In this document: in pieces, positions 16,501 through 17,500 of the stretch | How positions within the stretch are numbered: the first letter of the stretch is position 1 | Layout of the letters: the number at the start of each line of letters is the position of its first letter | NCBI GenBank assembly: GCA_030674155.1 | Contig: CM060317.1 | Location: forward strand, 42,103,909 to 42,121,408 | Direction: 5' to 3' | Source of the DNA: Stramonita haemastoma | Taxonomy: Eukaryota > Mollusca > Gastropoda > Neogastropoda > Muricidae | Length of the DNA stretch: 17,500 nt | Notes under the pieces: generated by a model | Seen by the model: the letters and a program-made list of their open reading frames with translations, nothing else | Databases searched by the model: none | Told to the model about the DNA's origin: nothing | Translations under genes and position numbers: made by a program

Positions 16501-16700
16501 AAAGTTTTGGGCCCAAATGGGGCAAACATACTGTTATGATATCTTAAAATTCTAACAACATGAACACAGCCAAAGATGAAAGATAACAAAATTTGCCAGA
16601 AGCAAAAGTGAACAAAAGCTATAAATCAGGTTTAACTTTAACAAGTAATCTTCAGAATAAGAAAATACCAGAAATTAAGAAAGACAAAGGGAAGAGTAAC
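16501..16700. other. A-rich unassigned sequence, no gene seen
   Basis: AT-rich sequence with no coding frame or recognised motif, leading into the (GA)n array at 16701. Confidence 0.4.
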
Positions 16701-16870
<170 letters not shown>

Positions 16871-17171
16871 GTCTGGCTCCGCGACTGAGCTAATACTGTC
16901 GTTAGTAGGGGCTTAGTAGGTGGTGTCCTGCGTGTGTTAGCTCAGAACAGGCACCACTGAATACCACCAAAGTGACCCAGCAGAAGTGCAGGGCCCCTCT
17001 GGCTGGTGGCCCCGCGGCGGCCTAATATTGATGGGCTCCCTGTGGACTCCCGACCCCGGGGGTGAGACACAACGAATCTGGGTATGGCTGTGGCGGGGAG
17101 ATTGAAATGAGCGGCGTGGGAACAGCAGTGCGGGAGCGTCACAGAAGACGAGACAGCAAAAAGAAAAAGAA
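16871..17171 (+). mobile_element. GC-rich ~290 bp retroposon-like insertion with A-rich tail, in (GAAT)n
   Basis: This block contrasts sharply in composition with its AT-rich surroundings (CCCCGCGGCGGCC, GACCCCGGGGGTG). It ends in an A-rich tract (AAAAAGAAAAAGAAG, about 17156..17171) and is flanked by GAAT repeats on both sides. These are signs of a plus-oriented SINE or 5'-truncated LINE inserted into the tetramer array. No convincing tRNA A/B boxes or coding frame were found, and the family is not recognised. Confidence 0.5.
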
Positions 17172-17500
17172 GAATGAGTGAATGAATAATATTTATTTTC
17201 CAAGAGTAACAGAAAAAGCCTTCACATAGTTTTTTTTTCATCCGTCCCTTACCCTGATTAGGGATTTCCCCCTTTCCCAACAAAAGAATAGAACAAAACA
17301 ATAGAAATCAAAAACCGAACAAATCAATCAACAAAAGAAAACAAAAGAAAAACAAAACCACCATCACCATCAATTAAAGCTCGACCTATGATTTAAAAGA
17401 AGAGAGAACTGAACACTGAAACACTGAAATTGTTTAATGTACATCGGCCTTAGACCACAATACACTTTTAGGGGCAAAAATGGAAAGATGCAAAAAGAAA
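17172..17500 (-). mobile_element. 3' tail of a non-LTR retrotransposon (copy E), continues beyond window
   Basis: On the minus strand this is a 3' UTR with runs of G (complement of 17243..17279), an A-rich GATGAAAAAAAAAC block, TCTGTTACTCTTGGAAAATAAA and then ATTC-type tetramers (17172..17187). The order matches copies C and D, so it is probably the same or a related LINE family. After the GC-rich block is removed, its ATTC tail runs into (CT)n array 4. No coding frame was found up to the window end. Confidence 0.5.
17192..17197 (-). promoter_or_regulatory. polyadenylation signal AATAAA of copy E
   Basis: The complement reads AATAAA just before the ATTC tetramers, in the same position as in the other LINE tails of this window. 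Confidence 0.45.

Noticed and set aside
16871..16960. tRNA-derived SINE head at the start of the GC-rich block
   Set aside because: GACTGAGCTAATACTG only weakly resembles an A box and no B box at the right spacing was found.

Overview
The window is animal repeat DNA made almost entirely of retrotransposons. No host gene was recognised. Long dinucleotide arrays, L1-type ORF1 proteins, a 2A peptide in a LINE ORF1, an RTE fragment and a dispersed repeat that I recall from gastropod sequences suggest an invertebrate, probably a mollusc. That assignment is inference; nothing here fixes the species.

Layout. Nearly everything lies on the minus strand, so elements read from high to low coordinates. 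The outermost layer is one decayed CR1/L2-like LINE. Its endonuclease half is at 14505..12696 and the start of its reverse transcriptase is at 496..1. The two halves meet at the same Leu-Leu-Gly codons and share an 8-bp near-identical duplication (c-a/g-aggaga). This is what a single ~12.2 kb block inserted into that element would leave.

Inside the block are a 5'-truncated LINE tail (12695..11625), then two full-length two-ORF LINEs in head-to-tail order: element 2 (11534..6137) and element 1 (6050..901). After them comes another LINE 3' tail (799..497). (GA)n arrays (CT on the element sense strand) lie at 800..900, 6057..6136 and 11535..11624, exactly between these units. A fourth array at 16701..16800 abuts yet another LINE-like 3' tail. 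In every case a 3' end made of a polyadenylation signal plus a short tandem repeat runs directly into (CT)n with the same polarity. The simplest reading is LINEs that target the microsatellite and have used the same landing pad repeatedly.

Element 1 (~5.15 kb) has ORF1 (335 aa; coiled coil, RRM-like core) and ORF2 (APE-type endonuclease, RT, CCHC zinc knuckle). ORF2 follows in the same frame after a single UGA-C and has no AUG before the endonuclease domain. Element 2 (~5.4 kb) has ORF1 beginning with a 2A ribosome-skipping peptide (GDIELNPGP). Its long ORF2 has an acidic N-terminal extension and a Glu-to-Gln change at the expected endonuclease catalytic glutamate. ORF1 would bind and chaperone the element RNA; ORF2 would nick the target and copy the RNA by target-primed reverse transcription.

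The right side holds a 5'-truncated plus-strand RTE reverse transcriptase with a (GAA)n tail (14982..16219). It is followed by a dispersed repeat (about 16230..16500), the fourth (GA)n array, and a GC-rich ~290 bp retroposon-like block sitting inside a (GAAT)n array. The window ends in another LINE-like 3' tail (17172..17500). Limits: clade names come from motif recognition without alignment, element ends inside microsatellites are good to a few bases, and target-site duplications inside microsatellites cannot be seen.
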